Source: Nitratireductor sp. ZSWI3
GTDB taxonomy: Bacteria; Pseudomonadota; Alphaproteobacteria; Rhizobiales; Rhizobiaceae
Assembly (NCBI RefSeq): GCF_024655565.1
Contig: NZ_JANKOF010000017.1
Location: forward strand, 1 to 64,000
Direction: 5' to 3'
DNA: 64,000 nucleotides
A model generated the notes under the pieces. That model was not told the DNA's origin and ran no database searches. It saw only the letters and a program-made list of their open reading frames with translations. Positions within the stretch are counted from its first letter, which is position 1. The number at the start of each line of letters is the position of its first letter. The position numbers and the translations under genes were made by a program. Positions 35,709 through 48,129 of this stretch are shown piece after piece.

Positions 35709-37295
35709 ATGAGGCTCTTCAGAACGGCCCTTCTCGCAGCCGCATTCGCCCTGCCCCTGTCACAGCAGGCCGTTGCCGTGACGCCGGATGACCTGCTGGT
35801 CGTGGCGCAGAACATCGACGACATCGTCGCCATCGATCCGGCGCAGGCCTATGAGTTCTCGTCGGGCGAGCTGGTCTCCAACGTCTATGACCGCCTGGTG
35901 CAGTACGATGCCGAGGACACCACCGTGCTCGCCCCCGGCCTTGCCGCCGAATGGCAGGCGGACGCCGAGGCCAGGACCATCACCTTCACCATGCGCGAGG
36001 GCGCCGTCTTCCACTCGGGCAATCCGGTGCGCGCCGAGGACGTGGTGTTCTCCTTCGCGCGCGTCATCAAGCTCAACCTGACGCCGGCCTTCATCCTCGC
36101 CCAGCTCGGCTGGACGCCGGAGAACATCGGCGAGATGGTCACCGCCGACGGCAACAAGGTGATCGTCAGATACGAGGGCGCGTTCTCGCCGGCCTTCGTG
36201 CTCAACGTGCTGGCCGCACGCCCTGCCTCCATCGTCGACGAGAAGACGGTGATGGAACACGAGGAAGGCGGCGATATGGGCAACAAGTGGCTCAACGCCA
36301 ATTCGGCCGGTTCCGGCCCGTTCGAGCTCACCGCCTACCGGCCCGGCCAGATGGTGCGGCTGATCACCAATCCCGATTACTTCAAAGGCGCGCCGAACAT
36401 CAAGGGCGTGCTGATCCAGCACGTGGCGGAAGCGGCCACCCAGCAGCTCCTCCTGCAATCGGGCGACGTCGACATGGCGCGCAACCTCACGCCGGACCAG
36501 ATCGCCGGCATCAAGGCCGACAACCTCAAGGTGGAGACCTATCCGCAGGCGGCCGTCCACTTCCTGTCGTTCAACCAGAAGGTGGAGACACTGCAGCCGG
36601 AGGCCCTGTGGGAGGCGGCACGCTATCTGGTCAATTACCAGGGCATGACCGACAGCTTCCTGAAAGGGCAGATGGAGATCCATCAGGCCTTCTGGCCGAA
36701 GGGCTTTCCCGGCTCCTATGACGAGACGCCCTACAGCTACGATCCGGAAAAGGCCAGAAAGATCCTTGCCGAGGCCGGCATCCAGACGCCGATCAAGGTG
36801 ACGCTCGACGTGATCAACTCGACGCCTTTCACCGATATGGCGCAATCGCTGCAGGCAAGCTTCGCGGAAGCCGGCATCACCTTCGACATCATTCCGGGAA
36901 CCGGCTCGCAGGTCATCACCAAATACCGCGAGCGCAGCCACGAGGCGATGCTGCTCTACTGGGGTCCGGATTTCATGGACCCGCATTCCAACGCCAAGGC
37001 CTTCGCCTACAATCGCGACAATTCCGACGACAACTACCAGGCCACCACCACCTGGCGGAACGGCTGGGCCGTGCCGGCGGACATGAACGACATGACCTCC
37101 GCGGCACTTGCCGAGTCGGACCCGGAAAAGCGCAACGAGATGTATGTCGAGCTGCAGAAAAGGGTTCAGGCGAAGTCGCCGATCGTCATCATGTTCCAGG
37201 CCGCCTATCAGGTGGCGATGGACAAGAAGGTGACCGGCTACGTCAACGGCGCCACCTCCGATTTCGTCTACTATCGCCTCGTCACCAAAAACTGA
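35709..37295 (+). CDS. Opp/Dpp-family ABC transporter solute-binding protein
   Basis: This is the periplasmic binding protein of transporter 3, 528 residues, with Sec signal FRTALLAAAFALPLSQQAVA. SBP_bac_5 motifs include FEFSSGELVSN-like YEFSSGELVSNVYDRLVQY, FHSGNPVRAEDVVFSF and SAGSGPFELTAYRPGQ. AGGAGGAG lies directly upstream, only two bases after the regulator's stop codon, so regulator and binding protein are co-transcribed. The divergent permease/ATPase operon supplies the rest of the importer, and a prolidase-like peptidase follows. Confidence 0.9.
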   Translation: MRLFRTALLAAAFALPLSQQAVAVTPDDLLVVAQNIDDIVAIDPAQAYEFSSGELVSNVYDRLVQYDAEDTTVLAPGLAAEWQADAEARTITFTMREGAVFHSGNPVRAEDVVFSFARVIKLNLTPAFILAQLGWTPENIGEMVTADGNKVIVRYEGAFSPAFVLNVLAARPASIVDEKTVMEHEEGGDMGNKWLNANSAGSGPFELTAYRPGQMVRLITNPDYFKGAPNIKGVLIQHVAEAATQQLLLQSGDVDMARNLTPDQIAGIKADNLKVETYPQAAVHFLSFNQKVETLQPEALWEAARYLVNYQGMTDSFLKGQMEIHQAFWPKGFPGSYDETPYSYDPEKARKILAEAGIQTPIKVTLDVINSTPFTDMAQSLQASFAEAGITFDIIPGTGSQVITKYRERSHEAMLLYWGPDFMDPHSNAKAFAYNRDNSDDNYQATTTWRNGWAVPADMNDMTSAALAESDPEKRNEMYVELQKRVQAKSPIVIMFQAAYQVAMDKKVTGYVNGATSDFVYYRLVTKN

Positions 37296-37359
37296 CCGGC
37301 CGCGACGGGCCGTCCCGCACGAGGGCGGCCCTGTCCCAGCATCCCTTCCGGAGTTCTCC

Positions 37360-38457
37360 ATGTCCAGCCTATCCGATCAGCGTCTTGAAGCCCTGCGCCG
37401 GCGCATGCACGACACCGGCACCCATCTCGTGGCGATCGGCCCTTCCAGCCACATGATGTACATGGCCGGCCTCGACCCGCATGGCGACGAGCGCCCCGTG
37501 ATGCTGCTCGTCTCGCGCGATCACGCCGGCTTCCTGATGCCGGCGCTCAACATCGACAGCTCGCGGCAGAAGACCGCCCTGCCGTTCTTTGCCTGGCGCG
37601 ACGACGACGGACCCGATGCGGCTCTCGCAGACCTCCTCAAGGCATCGAACCTGCCGGAAAAACCCAGCGTCGTCATCGACGAGACGATGCGGGCCGACTT
37701 CGCCCTGCTCCTGCTCGACGCACTGCCGGGCGCGCAGCGCCGCTTCACCGGCGACACGGTCGGCCATCTCAGGGCCCGCAAGGATGCCGGCGAATACGAG
37801 CGGCTGAAGGCGAGCGCGCTGCTCAACGACAAGGCCGCCATGGCAGGTTTCGACGCGCTGAAGCCCGGCATCAGCGAGCTCGACGTGGCGGCGGCGCTCC
37901 GCGACGTCTACAAGGCGGCCGGTGCGGCGCCGGTCTTCACCAGCGTCTGCTTCGGCGGCAACGGCGCCTTCCCGCATCATCACACCGGCGAAACGAAGCT
38001 GAAGGAGGGGGACGCGGTGCTGATCGACACCGGCGGCCGGCTCGACGGCTATCCTTCGGACATGACCCGGGTCGGCTTCTTCGGCACGCCTTCGGCGGAG
38101 TTCGAGAAAGTGCATGGCATCGTCGAAAGGGCGGTCACGGCAGCGCTCGCCGCCGCCAGGCCCGGCATTCCCGCCAGCGCGGTCGATAAGGCGGCGCGCG
38201 ACGTCATCACCGAAGCCGGCTACGGGGAGTTCTTCACGCATCGAACCGGCCACGGTCTCGGCATCGACATCCACGAGCCGCCTTACCTCACCGCAACCTC
38301 GGAAACGGTGCTCGACGAGGGCATGGTGTTCTCCATCGAGCCGGGCATCTATCTGCCGGGCACGTTCGGCCTCAGGCTGGAGGAAATCGTCATCCTGCGC
38401 GCCGACGGGCCGGAGATCCTTTCGGGAATGCCGCGGGCGGCGCAGATCAGAGGTTAG
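37360..38457 (+). CDS. M24 family aminopeptidase / Xaa-Pro dipeptidase-like
   Basis: This is a pita-bread metallopeptidase of 365 residues with an N-terminal creatinase-like domain (about 1-130) and the M24 catalytic domain. The metal ligands are in place: Asp in LIDTGGRLDGYPSDMTR (two Asp), His in GHGLGIDIHEPP, Glu in SIEPGIYLP and Glu in RLEEIVI. It probably hydrolyses peptides imported by transporter 3. It is 64 bases after the binding-protein gene, consistent with one operon. Confidence 0.88.
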   Translation: MSSLSDQRLEALRRRMHDTGTHLVAIGPSSHMMYMAGLDPHGDERPVMLLVSRDHAGFLMPALNIDSSRQKTALPFFAWRDDDGPDAALADLLKASNLPEKPSVVIDETMRADFALLLLDALPGAQRRFTGDTVGHLRARKDAGEYERLKASALLNDKAAMAGFDALKPGISELDVAAALRDVYKAAGAAPVFTSVCFGGNGAFPHHHTGETKLKEGDAVLIDTGGRLDGYPSDMTRVGFFGTPSAEFEKVHGIVERAVTAALAAARPGIPASAVDKAARDVITEAGYGEFFTHRTGHGLGIDIHEPPYLTATSETVLDEGMVFSIEPGIYLPGTFGLRLEEIVILRADGPEILSGMPRAAQIRG

Positions 38458-38548
38458 ACATCGGGCTACCCCCAAGCCCTGCGCTGAATCACCGCTTTTC
38501 ATCACCCCGAGGATTTGCTAGGTCCTCGGCCGCCGGACGTGGTCCGGC

Positions 38549-38582
38549 ACCGGTCGCAGCCTACCCGGTTACAAAACAAGGA
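38549..38582 (+). ncRNA. class I preQ1 riboswitch controlling the que operon
   Basis: Stem ACCGG/CCGGT (38549-38553 and 38564-38569 region) encloses TCGCAGCCTAC, followed by the A-rich tail TACAAAACAAGGA. The loop and tail closely match the compact preQ1-I aptamer of Thermoanaerobacter tengcongensis as I recall it (UCGCAG... AACAAAACAAGG). The tail contains the AAGGA ribosome-binding site 7 bases before the queC ATG, so preQ1 binding should hide it and block translation. Strong sequence and context support. Confidence 0.85.
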
Positions 38583-38589
38583 CCCTGAC

Positions 38590-39294
38590 ATGAAGACACT
38601 CGTCGTCTGCTCCGGCGGACTCGATTCCGTTTCCCTCGCCCATATGATGGCGCGGGAGGAGATGCTCGTCGGCCTCGTCTCCTTCGATTACGGCCAAAGG
38701 CATCGCAAGGAACTGCATTTCGCGGCGCGCGCCGCCACCCGCCTCGGCGTGGCGCACGATCTCATCGACATTTCGGGCATCGGCAAACACCTCGGCGGCT
38801 CGGCGCTGACCGATGCCATCGACGTGCCCGACGGGCACTATGCCGAGGAGACTATGCGCGTCACCGTCGTGCCGAACCGCAACGCCATCATGCTGACCAT
38901 CGCCTTCGGCATCGCCGCCGCGCGCGGGGCCGATGCGGTTGCCGCGGCCGTCCACGGTGGCGATCACTTCATCTATCCCGATTGCCGGCCCGCCTTCGCC
39001 GAGGCTTTCCAGGCCATGCAGGATGCGGCGCTCGACGGCATCGGCCGCATCCGCCTCCACACGCCATTCCTTCACGGCACGAAGGCCGACATCGTGCGCG
39101 AAGGGCAAAAGGCCGGCACGCCATTCGCCGAGACCTGGTCTTGCTACAAGGGCGGCGAATTGCATTGCGGGCGCTGCGGAACCTGCGTCGAGCGGCGCGA
39201 AGCCTTTCATGAGGCCGGCGTCGAGGATCCGACCGCCTACGAGGACCCGGACTTCTGGCTGGCGGCGACCGGCCGGGAGGCGCACCGTGTATAG
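38590..39294 (+). CDS. queC: 7-cyano-7-deazaguanine synthase QueC
   Basis: QueC converts 7-carboxy-7-deazaguanine to preQ0 using ATP and ammonia. The 234-residue protein has the PP-loop CSGGLDSVSLAHMM, VPNRNAIMLTIAFGIAAARGAD, HGGDHFIYPDCRP and the zinc-binding cysteine cluster CYKGGELHCGRCGTC. The start at 38590 directly follows the riboswitch-embedded ribosome-binding site. It overlaps queD by 8 bases. Confidence 0.95.
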   Translation: MKTLVVCSGGLDSVSLAHMMAREEMLVGLVSFDYGQRHRKELHFAARAATRLGVAHDLIDISGIGKHLGGSALTDAIDVPDGHYAEETMRVTVVPNRNAIMLTIAFGIAAARGADAVAAAVHGGDHFIYPDCRPAFAEAFQAMQDAALDGIGRIRLHTPFLHGTKADIVREGQKAGTPFAETWSCYKGGELHCGRCGTCVERREAFHEAGVEDPTAYEDPDFWLAATGREAHRV

Positions 39295-39643
39295 AATCAG
39301 CAAGGAATTCCACTTCTCCGCCTCGCATCGCCTGGCGGGCCTGCCGGACGACCACCCCTGCGCGCGGCTGCACGGGCACAATTATATCGTCGTGGTGGAG
39401 CTTTCCTGCGAGCGGCTCGACAATCATGGTTTCGTGCGCGACTACCGCGAGCTCGCTCCCCTGAAGCGGTACATCGACGACACGTTCGACCACCGGCATC
39501 TGAACGAAGTGTTCGGCCATGACGGCGTGACCGCCGAGTTCCTCGCCAAGGCCGTCTATGACTGGTGCAAGGCGCGCTGGAGCGAGGTGTCGGCGGTGCG
39601 CGTCAGCGAGACGCCCAAGACCTGGGCCGAGTACCGGCCATGA
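39287..39643 (+). CDS. queD: 6-carboxytetrahydropterin synthase QueD
   Basis: QueD makes 6-carboxy-5,6,7,8-tetrahydropterin from dihydroneopterin triphosphate, the first committed queuosine step. The 118-residue protein shows the zinc ligands in FHFSASHRL and HGHNY and the catalytic Cys in [11 protein letters not shown]. The start is GTG at 39287, overlapping queC by 8 bases. ATGA joins its end to queE. Confidence 0.95.
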   Translation: MYRISKEFHFSASHRLAGLPDDHPCARLHGHNYIVVVELSCERLDNHGFVRDYRELAPLKRYIDDTFDHRHLNEVFGHDGVTAEFLAKAVYDWCKARWSEVSAVRVSETPKTWAEYRP

Positions 39644-40359
39644 GCACGCTGCGCATCGCCGAGATCTTCGGCCCAACCATCCAGGGCGAAGGGGCGCTGA
39701 TCGGCATGCCGACGGTGTTCGTGCGCAGCGGCGGATGCGATTATCGCTGCCACTGGTGCGACAGCCTGCACGCCGTCGACAATGCCTATCGTCATGAATG
39801 GCTTCCCATGCAGAGCGCCGATGTCTGGGCGCGGGTGCGCGAGCTCTCGGGCGGCGTGCCGCTCGTCGTCTCGCTTTCCGGCGGCAACCCGGCGATCCAG
39901 CCCTTTGCGAACCTGATCGGCAGAGGCAAGGCCGAGGGCTATCGCTTCGCGATGGAGACGCAGGGATCGATCGCGCGCGACTGGTTCAGCGAGCTCGACA
40001 TGCTCGTGCTGAGCCCGAAGCCGCCATCCTCCGGCGAAACGGTCGACTGGGCCTGTTTCGAAAATTGCCTGGAGGCGGCCGGCGGCGCCGCGCGGGTGAT
40101 GAAGCTCGTCGTCTTCGACGAGGCGGACTATGCCTGGGCGAGAGCGGTCGCAGCGCGCTATCCGGCCCTGCCGCTCTATCTGCAGCCCGGCAACCACACC
40201 CCGCCGCCACCCAGCGCCAAGGACGCCCCCATCGACACGGACGGCATCCTGGAGCGCATGCGCTGGCTGGTGGATCGCGCGGCCGCCGATCGCTGGTTCA
40301 CCCCGCACATCCTGCCGCAGCTTCACGTGCTCCTCTGGGGCAACAAGCGCGGCGTCTGA
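39640..40359 (+). CDS. queE: 7-carboxy-7-deazaguanine synthase QueE (radical SAM)
   Basis: QueE is a radical-SAM enzyme that contracts carboxytetrahydropterin to 7-carboxy-7-deazaguanine. The 239-residue protein starts [20 protein letters not shown] and binds its 4Fe-4S cluster through [12 protein letters not shown] (C-x3-C-x2-C). [12 protein letters not shown] is the SAM-contact GGxP-like region. The ATG overlaps queD's stop. Confidence 0.95.
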   Translation: MSTLRIAEIFGPTIQGEGALIGMPTVFVRSGGCDYRCHWCDSLHAVDNAYRHEWLPMQSADVWARVRELSGGVPLVVSLSGGNPAIQPFANLIGRGKAEGYRFAMETQGSIARDWFSELDMLVLSPKPPSSGETVDWACFENCLEAAGGAARVMKLVVFDEADYAWARAVAARYPALPLYLQPGNHTPPPPSAKDAPIDTDGILERMRWLVDRAAADRWFTPHILPQLHVLLWGNKRGV

Positions 40360-40374
40360 CACGAGGAGATTCCG

Positions 40375-40842
40375 ATGCCGGAAAAGACGATCTACAGCGA
40401 TCTCACGCTTCTCGGCGGCAAGAGCGACTTGCCGCGCTCCCCCGAGGAAGCACGGATCGAACGCGTGCCGAACCCGCAGAAGGATGCGCGCTATGCCGTG
40501 CGCTTCACCGCGCCCGAATTCACCTCGCTCTGCCCGCTCACCGGGCAGCCTGATTTCGCCCATCTGGTGATCGACTACGTGCCGTCGGGCTGGCTGGTGG
40601 AAAGCAAGTCGCTCAAGCTCTATCTCGGCTCGTTCCGCAACCATGGCGCCTTCCATGAGGATTGCACCGTGGCGATCGGCCGGCGCCTCGCGGACCTGCT
40701 GGAGCCGGAGTGGTTGCGCATCGGCGGCTACTGGTATCCGCGTGGCGGCATCCCCATCGACGTGTTCTACCAGACCGGCGAGCCGCCCCGCGATGTCTGG
40801 CTGCCCGACCAGGGCGTCCCGGCTTACCGCGGACGCGGTTGA
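40375..40842 (+). CDS. queF: NADPH-dependent 7-cyano-7-deazaguanine reductase QueF
   Basis: QueF reduces the nitrile preQ0 to the amine preQ1, the ligand sensed by the upstream riboswitch. This is the short, single-domain form (155 residues). The catalytic Cys is in [15 protein letters not shown], and the substrate/NADPH region is [20 protein letters not shown]. It ends the queCDEF operon, 15 bases after queE. Confidence 0.95.
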   Translation: MPEKTIYSDLTLLGGKSDLPRSPEEARIERVPNPQKDARYAVRFTAPEFTSLCPLTGQPDFAHLVIDYVPSGWLVESKSLKLYLGSFRNHGAFHEDCTVAIGRRLADLLEPEWLRIGGYWYPRGGIPIDVFYQTGEPPRDVWLPDQGVPAYRGRG

Positions 40843-40981
40843 AAACCGGTCATCAAGCGTCCGATTACGGCCGTGGCCGAGCATGTCGCGCCAACATTCG
40901 CTACGAACCGCTGGGTTCGGCGAAAGGCCATACCGGCTGTGGATTCTCCGGCGTCGGGAACAGCCTGCGGACGCATCATAG

Positions 40982-41009
40982 CCGGGCAGCGGCGAGTGCC
41001 GCCGCCCGG
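40982..41009. terminator. GC-rich hairpin between queF and metH
   Basis: CCGGGC and CGGC pair with GCCG and GCCCGG around GAGT, with mismatches between the two stem segments. It lies just past the metH stop codon and 140 bases after queF, in a gap with no gene. There is no T tract, so intrinsic termination is uncertain. Confidence 0.35.
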
Positions 41010-41017
41010 AATGGACG

Positions 41018-44812
<3,795 letters not shown>

Positions 44813-44828
44813 GTTACAGCCTTTCCCC

Positions 44829-44920
44829 GAGCGGAATGAGATGAATGGGCGGCTTTGCGCCCGCACCCCGCTCAAACTTACCGGAAGCGACGACGACGAT
44901 CGTTCGGGATCGTCGCGATC
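44829..44920. repeat. degenerate RIME-like repeat upstream of metH
   Basis: GAGCGGAATG...CACCCCGCTC is followed by a second palindrome GCGACGA...GATCGTCGC, ending CGCGATC. The two-palindrome layout and the GAGCGG/CCGCTC and CGCGATC landmarks match the RIME at 7831-7943, with many substitutions. It lies between the metH start and the palindromic operator, so it is transcribed as part of the metH leader. Confidence 0.55.
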
Positions 44921-44934
44921 TCAGACTGTTCGTC

Positions 44935-44954
44935 ACATAAAGATATCTTTATGT
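44935..44954. promoter_or_regulatory. 20-bp perfect palindrome, SahR/ArsR-like operator of metH
   Basis: ACATAAAGATATCTTTATGT is an exact 10+10 palindrome. It has the AAGATATCTT core that I recall for ArsR-family SahR regulators of S-adenosylhomocysteine/methionine genes in proteobacteria. The position upstream of metH on its strand fits repression there. Confidence 0.65.
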
Positions 44955-45014
44955 CAACATGCTGCATACCCGGGCATAGCCGGCCCGCACCTTGTTTGCC
45001 GGCGTAGCATCGCT

Positions 45015-47117
45015 TCAGCGCGTGAAGCTCTGCGCGTTGCCGGCGTCGACATTGATGATGTTGCCGGTCGATTTGGCCGACATGTCCGAGGCCAGGAAGT
45101 AGACCGCCTCGGCGATGTCCTCGGGGAACACCGAGCGCTTCAGCATGGAGCGTTTGCGGTAGTGCTCCTCCAGTTCGTCGGGCTGCATCGCATAGGCCGC
45201 GGCGCGCTGCTGGCGCCATTCGCCGCTCCAGATCTTGGAACCGCGCAACACCGCGTCGGGGTTGACCGTGTTGACGCGGATCTGGTGCTCCGCGCCCTCC
45301 AGCGCCAGACAGCGGGCCAGATGGATCTCGGCCGCCTTGGCCGTGCAATAGGCGGCCGCGTTGGGCGATGCCGCAAGGCCGTTCTTGGAGGCGATGAAGA
45401 CGATGTTGCCGCCGAGCTCCTGCTGCTTGAAACAGCGGAAAGCCTGGCGCGAGACGAGGAAATAGCCCTTCGCCAGGATGTCCATGTTGCGGTTCCACAT
45501 GGCAAGGTCGGTGTCCTCGATCGAGGCCGAGGACGAGATGCCGGCATTCGAGACGAGGATATCGACGCCGCCATACGCGACAGCGCTTTCGGCATAAGCC
45601 GCCGCGACGGCGCCCTCGTCCGTGACGTCCAGCCTGACGGAGCGGACGAAATCGCGGCCGAAGGCGCTGCTGATCTCTTCATGGGCGGCGGCAAGCGCCG
45701 TCTCGTCGATGTCGGCGAGCACCACGCAGGCGCCTTCGCGCAGGAGGCGGACCGCCGTCGCCTTGCCGATGCCGCCGGCGCCGCCGGTGACGAAGGCCAC
45801 CCGGCCGGCCAGGGATTCCGGCTTCGGCAGGCGCTGCAGCTTGGCCTCCTCGAGCTGCCAGTATTCGATGTCGAAGGCCTCCTGCTCGGGCAGCCCGACA
45901 TAGGCCGAGACGGCGGAGGCGCCGCGCATCACGTTGATGGCGTTGACGTAGAACTCGGCCGAGATGCGCGCGGTCGCCTTGTCGCCGGCGAAAGTGAACA
46001 TGCCGACGCCGGGCACCAGGTAGACGACCGGATTGGGATCGCGGATCGGCGGCGAATCGGCATGCCGGCAGCGATCGTAATAGGCCTGGTACTCGGCACG
46101 GTAGGCATCGAGCGCTTCCGGCAGGGCGGCGGCGACGGCCTCGACATCCGGCTTGCCGGGGTCGAACCCGATCACCAGGGGCCTGATCTTGGTGCGCAGA
46201 AAATGGTCCGGGCACGAGGTCCCGAGCGCGGCCAGCCGGCGGAGCTCCCGCGCGTTGACGAATTCGAGGACGGCCGCCGAATCGTCGAAATGACCGAGCT
46301 TGTACCGGCCCTCCTTCGAGATCAGGCCGCGGATCCTCGGCATCAGCCGTGCCGCGATGGCGCGCCGCTCGCCGGCCGGCAGTGCCGTCACGGCACGGCC
46401 ACCGAAGGCGGGCTTGTCCCTGGTCTGCCGCTCGAACCAATCGATCGCCCTGTTGATCGTGTCGATGGTCGTCGTGTAGCAAGCCTTCGGCGTGTCGCCC
46501 CAGGTGAAGAGTCCGTGGCTTTCCAGGATCACGCCCTTGGCGTCCGGATTGTCGCGGCAGAATGTCTCCAGCCACAGGCCGAGCTCGAAGCCCGGCCTCT
46601 TCCATGGCAGCCAGCCGATCTCGCCGCCGAAGATCGCCTTCGTCAGATCCTGCGAGTTCTTCGCCGCGGCGATGGCGATGATCGCGTCGGGGTGCATGTG
46701 ATCGACATGGGGCCGCGGCACGAAGGCGTGCAGAGGCGTGTCGATCGATGCCGCGCGCGGATTGAGGTTGAAGGTGCAGTGGGGCAGGTAGCCCACCATC
46801 TCGTCCTCGTGTTCGAGCCCGCGGTAAAGGCCCTTGAGCGCGTGCAGCCTGTCCATGTAGAGCGTCGCGAAACCGTCGAGCCTGATCGAGGCGCTGTCGC
46901 CGCCCGACCCCTTCACCCACAGGACCTCGACCTCCTCGCCCGTCAGCGGATCCTTCTGCCGGATCTTCGACGAGGTGTTGCCGCCGCCGTAATTGGTGAC
47001 GCGCTTGTCCGAGCCGAGGATGTTGGAGCGGTAGACCAGCCTTTCGGGCTCGCTCATCGCCGACGCTTTCGCGTCGTCCCACAGATTGGCGAGCCGTGCG
47101 GAATGTGTGTCGAGCAT
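45015..47117 (-). CDS. rhaD: bifunctional rhamnulose-1-phosphate aldolase/alcohol dehydrogenase RhaD
   Basis: This fusion of 700 residues pairs a class II aldolase (about 1-390) with an SDR dehydrogenase (about 425-700). Zinc ligands of the aldolase are in VDHMHPDAI and LESHGLFTWG. The SDR has the Rossmann motif VTGGAGGIGKA and catalytic YCTAK. The aldolase cleaves L-rhamnulose-1-phosphate to DHAP and L-lactaldehyde, and the dehydrogenase then oxidises lactaldehyde. Start 47117 follows GGGAGGA; the frame is open to 47150. It faces rhaR across a shared promoter. Confidence 0.93.
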   Translation of the reverse strand: MLDTHSARLANLWDDAKASAMSEPERLVYRSNILGSDKRVTNYGGGNTSSKIRQKDPLTGEEVEVLWVKGSGGDSASIRLDGFATLYMDRLHALKGLYRGLEHEDEMVGYLPHCTFNLNPRAASIDTPLHAFVPRPHVDHMHPDAIIAIAAAKNSQDLTKAIFGGEIGWLPWKRPGFELGLWLETFCRDNPDAKGVILESHGLFTWGDTPKACYTTTIDTINRAIDWFERQTRDKPAFGGRAVTALPAGERRAIAARLMPRIRGLISKEGRYKLGHFDDSAAVLEFVNARELRRLAALGTSCPDHFLRTKIRPLVIGFDPGKPDVEAVAAALPEALDAYRAEYQAYYDRCRHADSPPIRDPNPVVYLVPGVGMFTFAGDKATARISAEFYVNAINVMRGASAVSAYVGLPEQEAFDIEYWQLEEAKLQRLPKPESLAGRVAFVTGGAGGIGKATAVRLLREGACVVLADIDETALAAAHEEISSAFGRDFVRSVRLDVTDEGAVAAAYAESAVAYGGVDILVSNAGISSSASIEDTDLAMWNRNMDILAKGYFLVSRQAFRCFKQQELGGNIVFIASKNGLAASPNAAAYCTAKAAEIHLARCLALEGAEHQIRVNTVNPDAVLRGSKIWSGEWRQQRAAAYAMQPDELEEHYRKRSMLKRSVFPEDIAEAVYFLASDMSAKSTGNIINVDAGNAQSFTR

Positions 47118-47205
47118 TGCCGAATCCTCCCGATGCGGCGCGACCGGCACCGCCCTCGTCTGGCTCCAATTCAGGCGAAGCCACCGGCTTTGTCAATCGC
47201 AAAAA

Positions 47206-47219
47206 GATTGAACTCAATC
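47206..47219. promoter_or_regulatory. inverted repeat in the rhaD promoter region
   Basis: GATTG and CAATC are 5-bp inverted arms around AACT, 90 bases upstream of rhaD. It is a possible operator or promoter-proximal palindrome; the arms are short enough to occur by chance. Confidence 0.3.
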
Positions 47220-47235
47220 ACTACCGCAGCGCAAT

Positions 47236-47268
47236 ATGATTTATTTGCAGCGCGACATGATTATCTTT
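47236..47268. promoter_or_regulatory. direct repeat operator candidate between rhaD and rhaR
   Basis: ATGATTTATTT at 47236 and ATGATTATCTTT at 47257 are near-identical and 21 bp apart, two helical turns. They lie in the only A/T-rich part of the divergent rhaD-rhaR region, where the DeoR-type RhaR is expected to bind. Confidence 0.5.
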
Positions 47269-47352
47269 CGTCAAAATTCGCTTGCACCAGAAATTTGTTT
47301 GCGTAAGTTAAATCACGGCACTGCCCTTCGCGAAGGCATGGGAGGATGTTTC

Positions 47353-48129
47353 GTGAACGATCTGGACCGCCAGCAGCAGATCATCGAGCTTCTGCGTGAC
47401 CGGCCATTCGCCTCGGTCCGCGAGCTGCAGCAGCGCCTTGGCGTGTCGGCGGCGACGGTGCGGCGCGACATTGACAAGATCGACGAGGCCGGCGGGGCGC
47501 GAAAGGTCTATGGCGGCGTCTCCGCGCTGGACGGGGCGGCGCTGCACACCGCCTTTGCGCGGCCCTATGACGAAAACCGCGACCTGGCCGTCGACGCCAA
47601 GCGCCAGATCGCCGATCTGGCGGCGACGATGGTCGCCGACGGCGACAGCGTCATCGTCAATGGCGGCTCCACCTGCTTCCATCTCGGCGCCAAGCTGGCC
47701 GACCGCAACATCCGCCTCTTCACCAACTCCATGCCGCTCGCCGCCTATCTCGGCGATCACGGTAAATGCGCGCTGACGGTCGCCGGCGGCGAGTTGCACC
47801 GCGAGCCGCGCGTCATCTATTCGCCATCGCAGCCGACCACCTTCTATGCCTCGAAATTCTTCCTCGGCGCACAGGGCATCAGCGCCGAGGGCCTGCTGGA
47901 ATCGCATCCGCTGATGGTGCGCTCGATCCAGGAACTGAGCGGCAATGTCGACCAGATCGTCGTGCTGGCCGACAGCCGCAAATTCTCCATTCACGCACGC
48001 AACGTCGCCCTGCCCCTGTCACGGGTCGGCACGCTGATCACCGATGACCGCCTGTCCGACCAGGCCGCAAAGATGGTCGAGAATGCCGGCATCACGCTGC
48101 GCATCGCAACCGACGGGGGCGCCACGTGA
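47353..48129 (+). CDS. rhaR: DeoR family transcriptional regulator RhaR
   Basis: This DeoR-family sugar-phosphate-responsive regulator has 258 residues from a GTG at 47353, preceded by GGGAGGA. The HTH (about 3-55) includes RQQQIIELLRDRPFASVREL and SAATVRRDIDKIDEAGGARK. The effector domain has NGGSTCFHLGAKL (phosphate-binding-like loop) and VLADSRKF. In rhizobia rhaR represses the rhamnose transport/catabolism operon. It overlaps the downstream kinase start (GTGA) and is divergent from rhaD. Confidence 0.88.
   Translation: MNDLDRQQQIIELLRDRPFASVRELQQRLGVSAATVRRDIDKIDEAGGARKVYGGVSALDGAALHTAFARPYDENRDLAVDAKRQIADLAATMVADGDSVIVNGGSTCFHLGAKLADRNIRLFTNSMPLAAYLGDHGKCALTVAGGELHREPRVIYSPSQPTTFYASKFFLGAQGISAEGLLESHPLMVRSIQELSGNVDQIVVLADSRKFSIHARNVALPLSRVGTLITDDRLSDQAAKMVENAGITLRIATDGGAT

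Noticed and set aside
40843-41017. Possible small gene between queF and metH
   Set aside because: The only open frames are short, Arg-rich and have no ribosome-binding site; the gap holds a hairpin and nothing else I can support.
44813-45014. Cobalamin riboswitch upstream of metH
   Set aside because: The region holds a RIME-like repeat and a short operator palindrome; no B12-box-like sequence or room for the full aptamer was seen.
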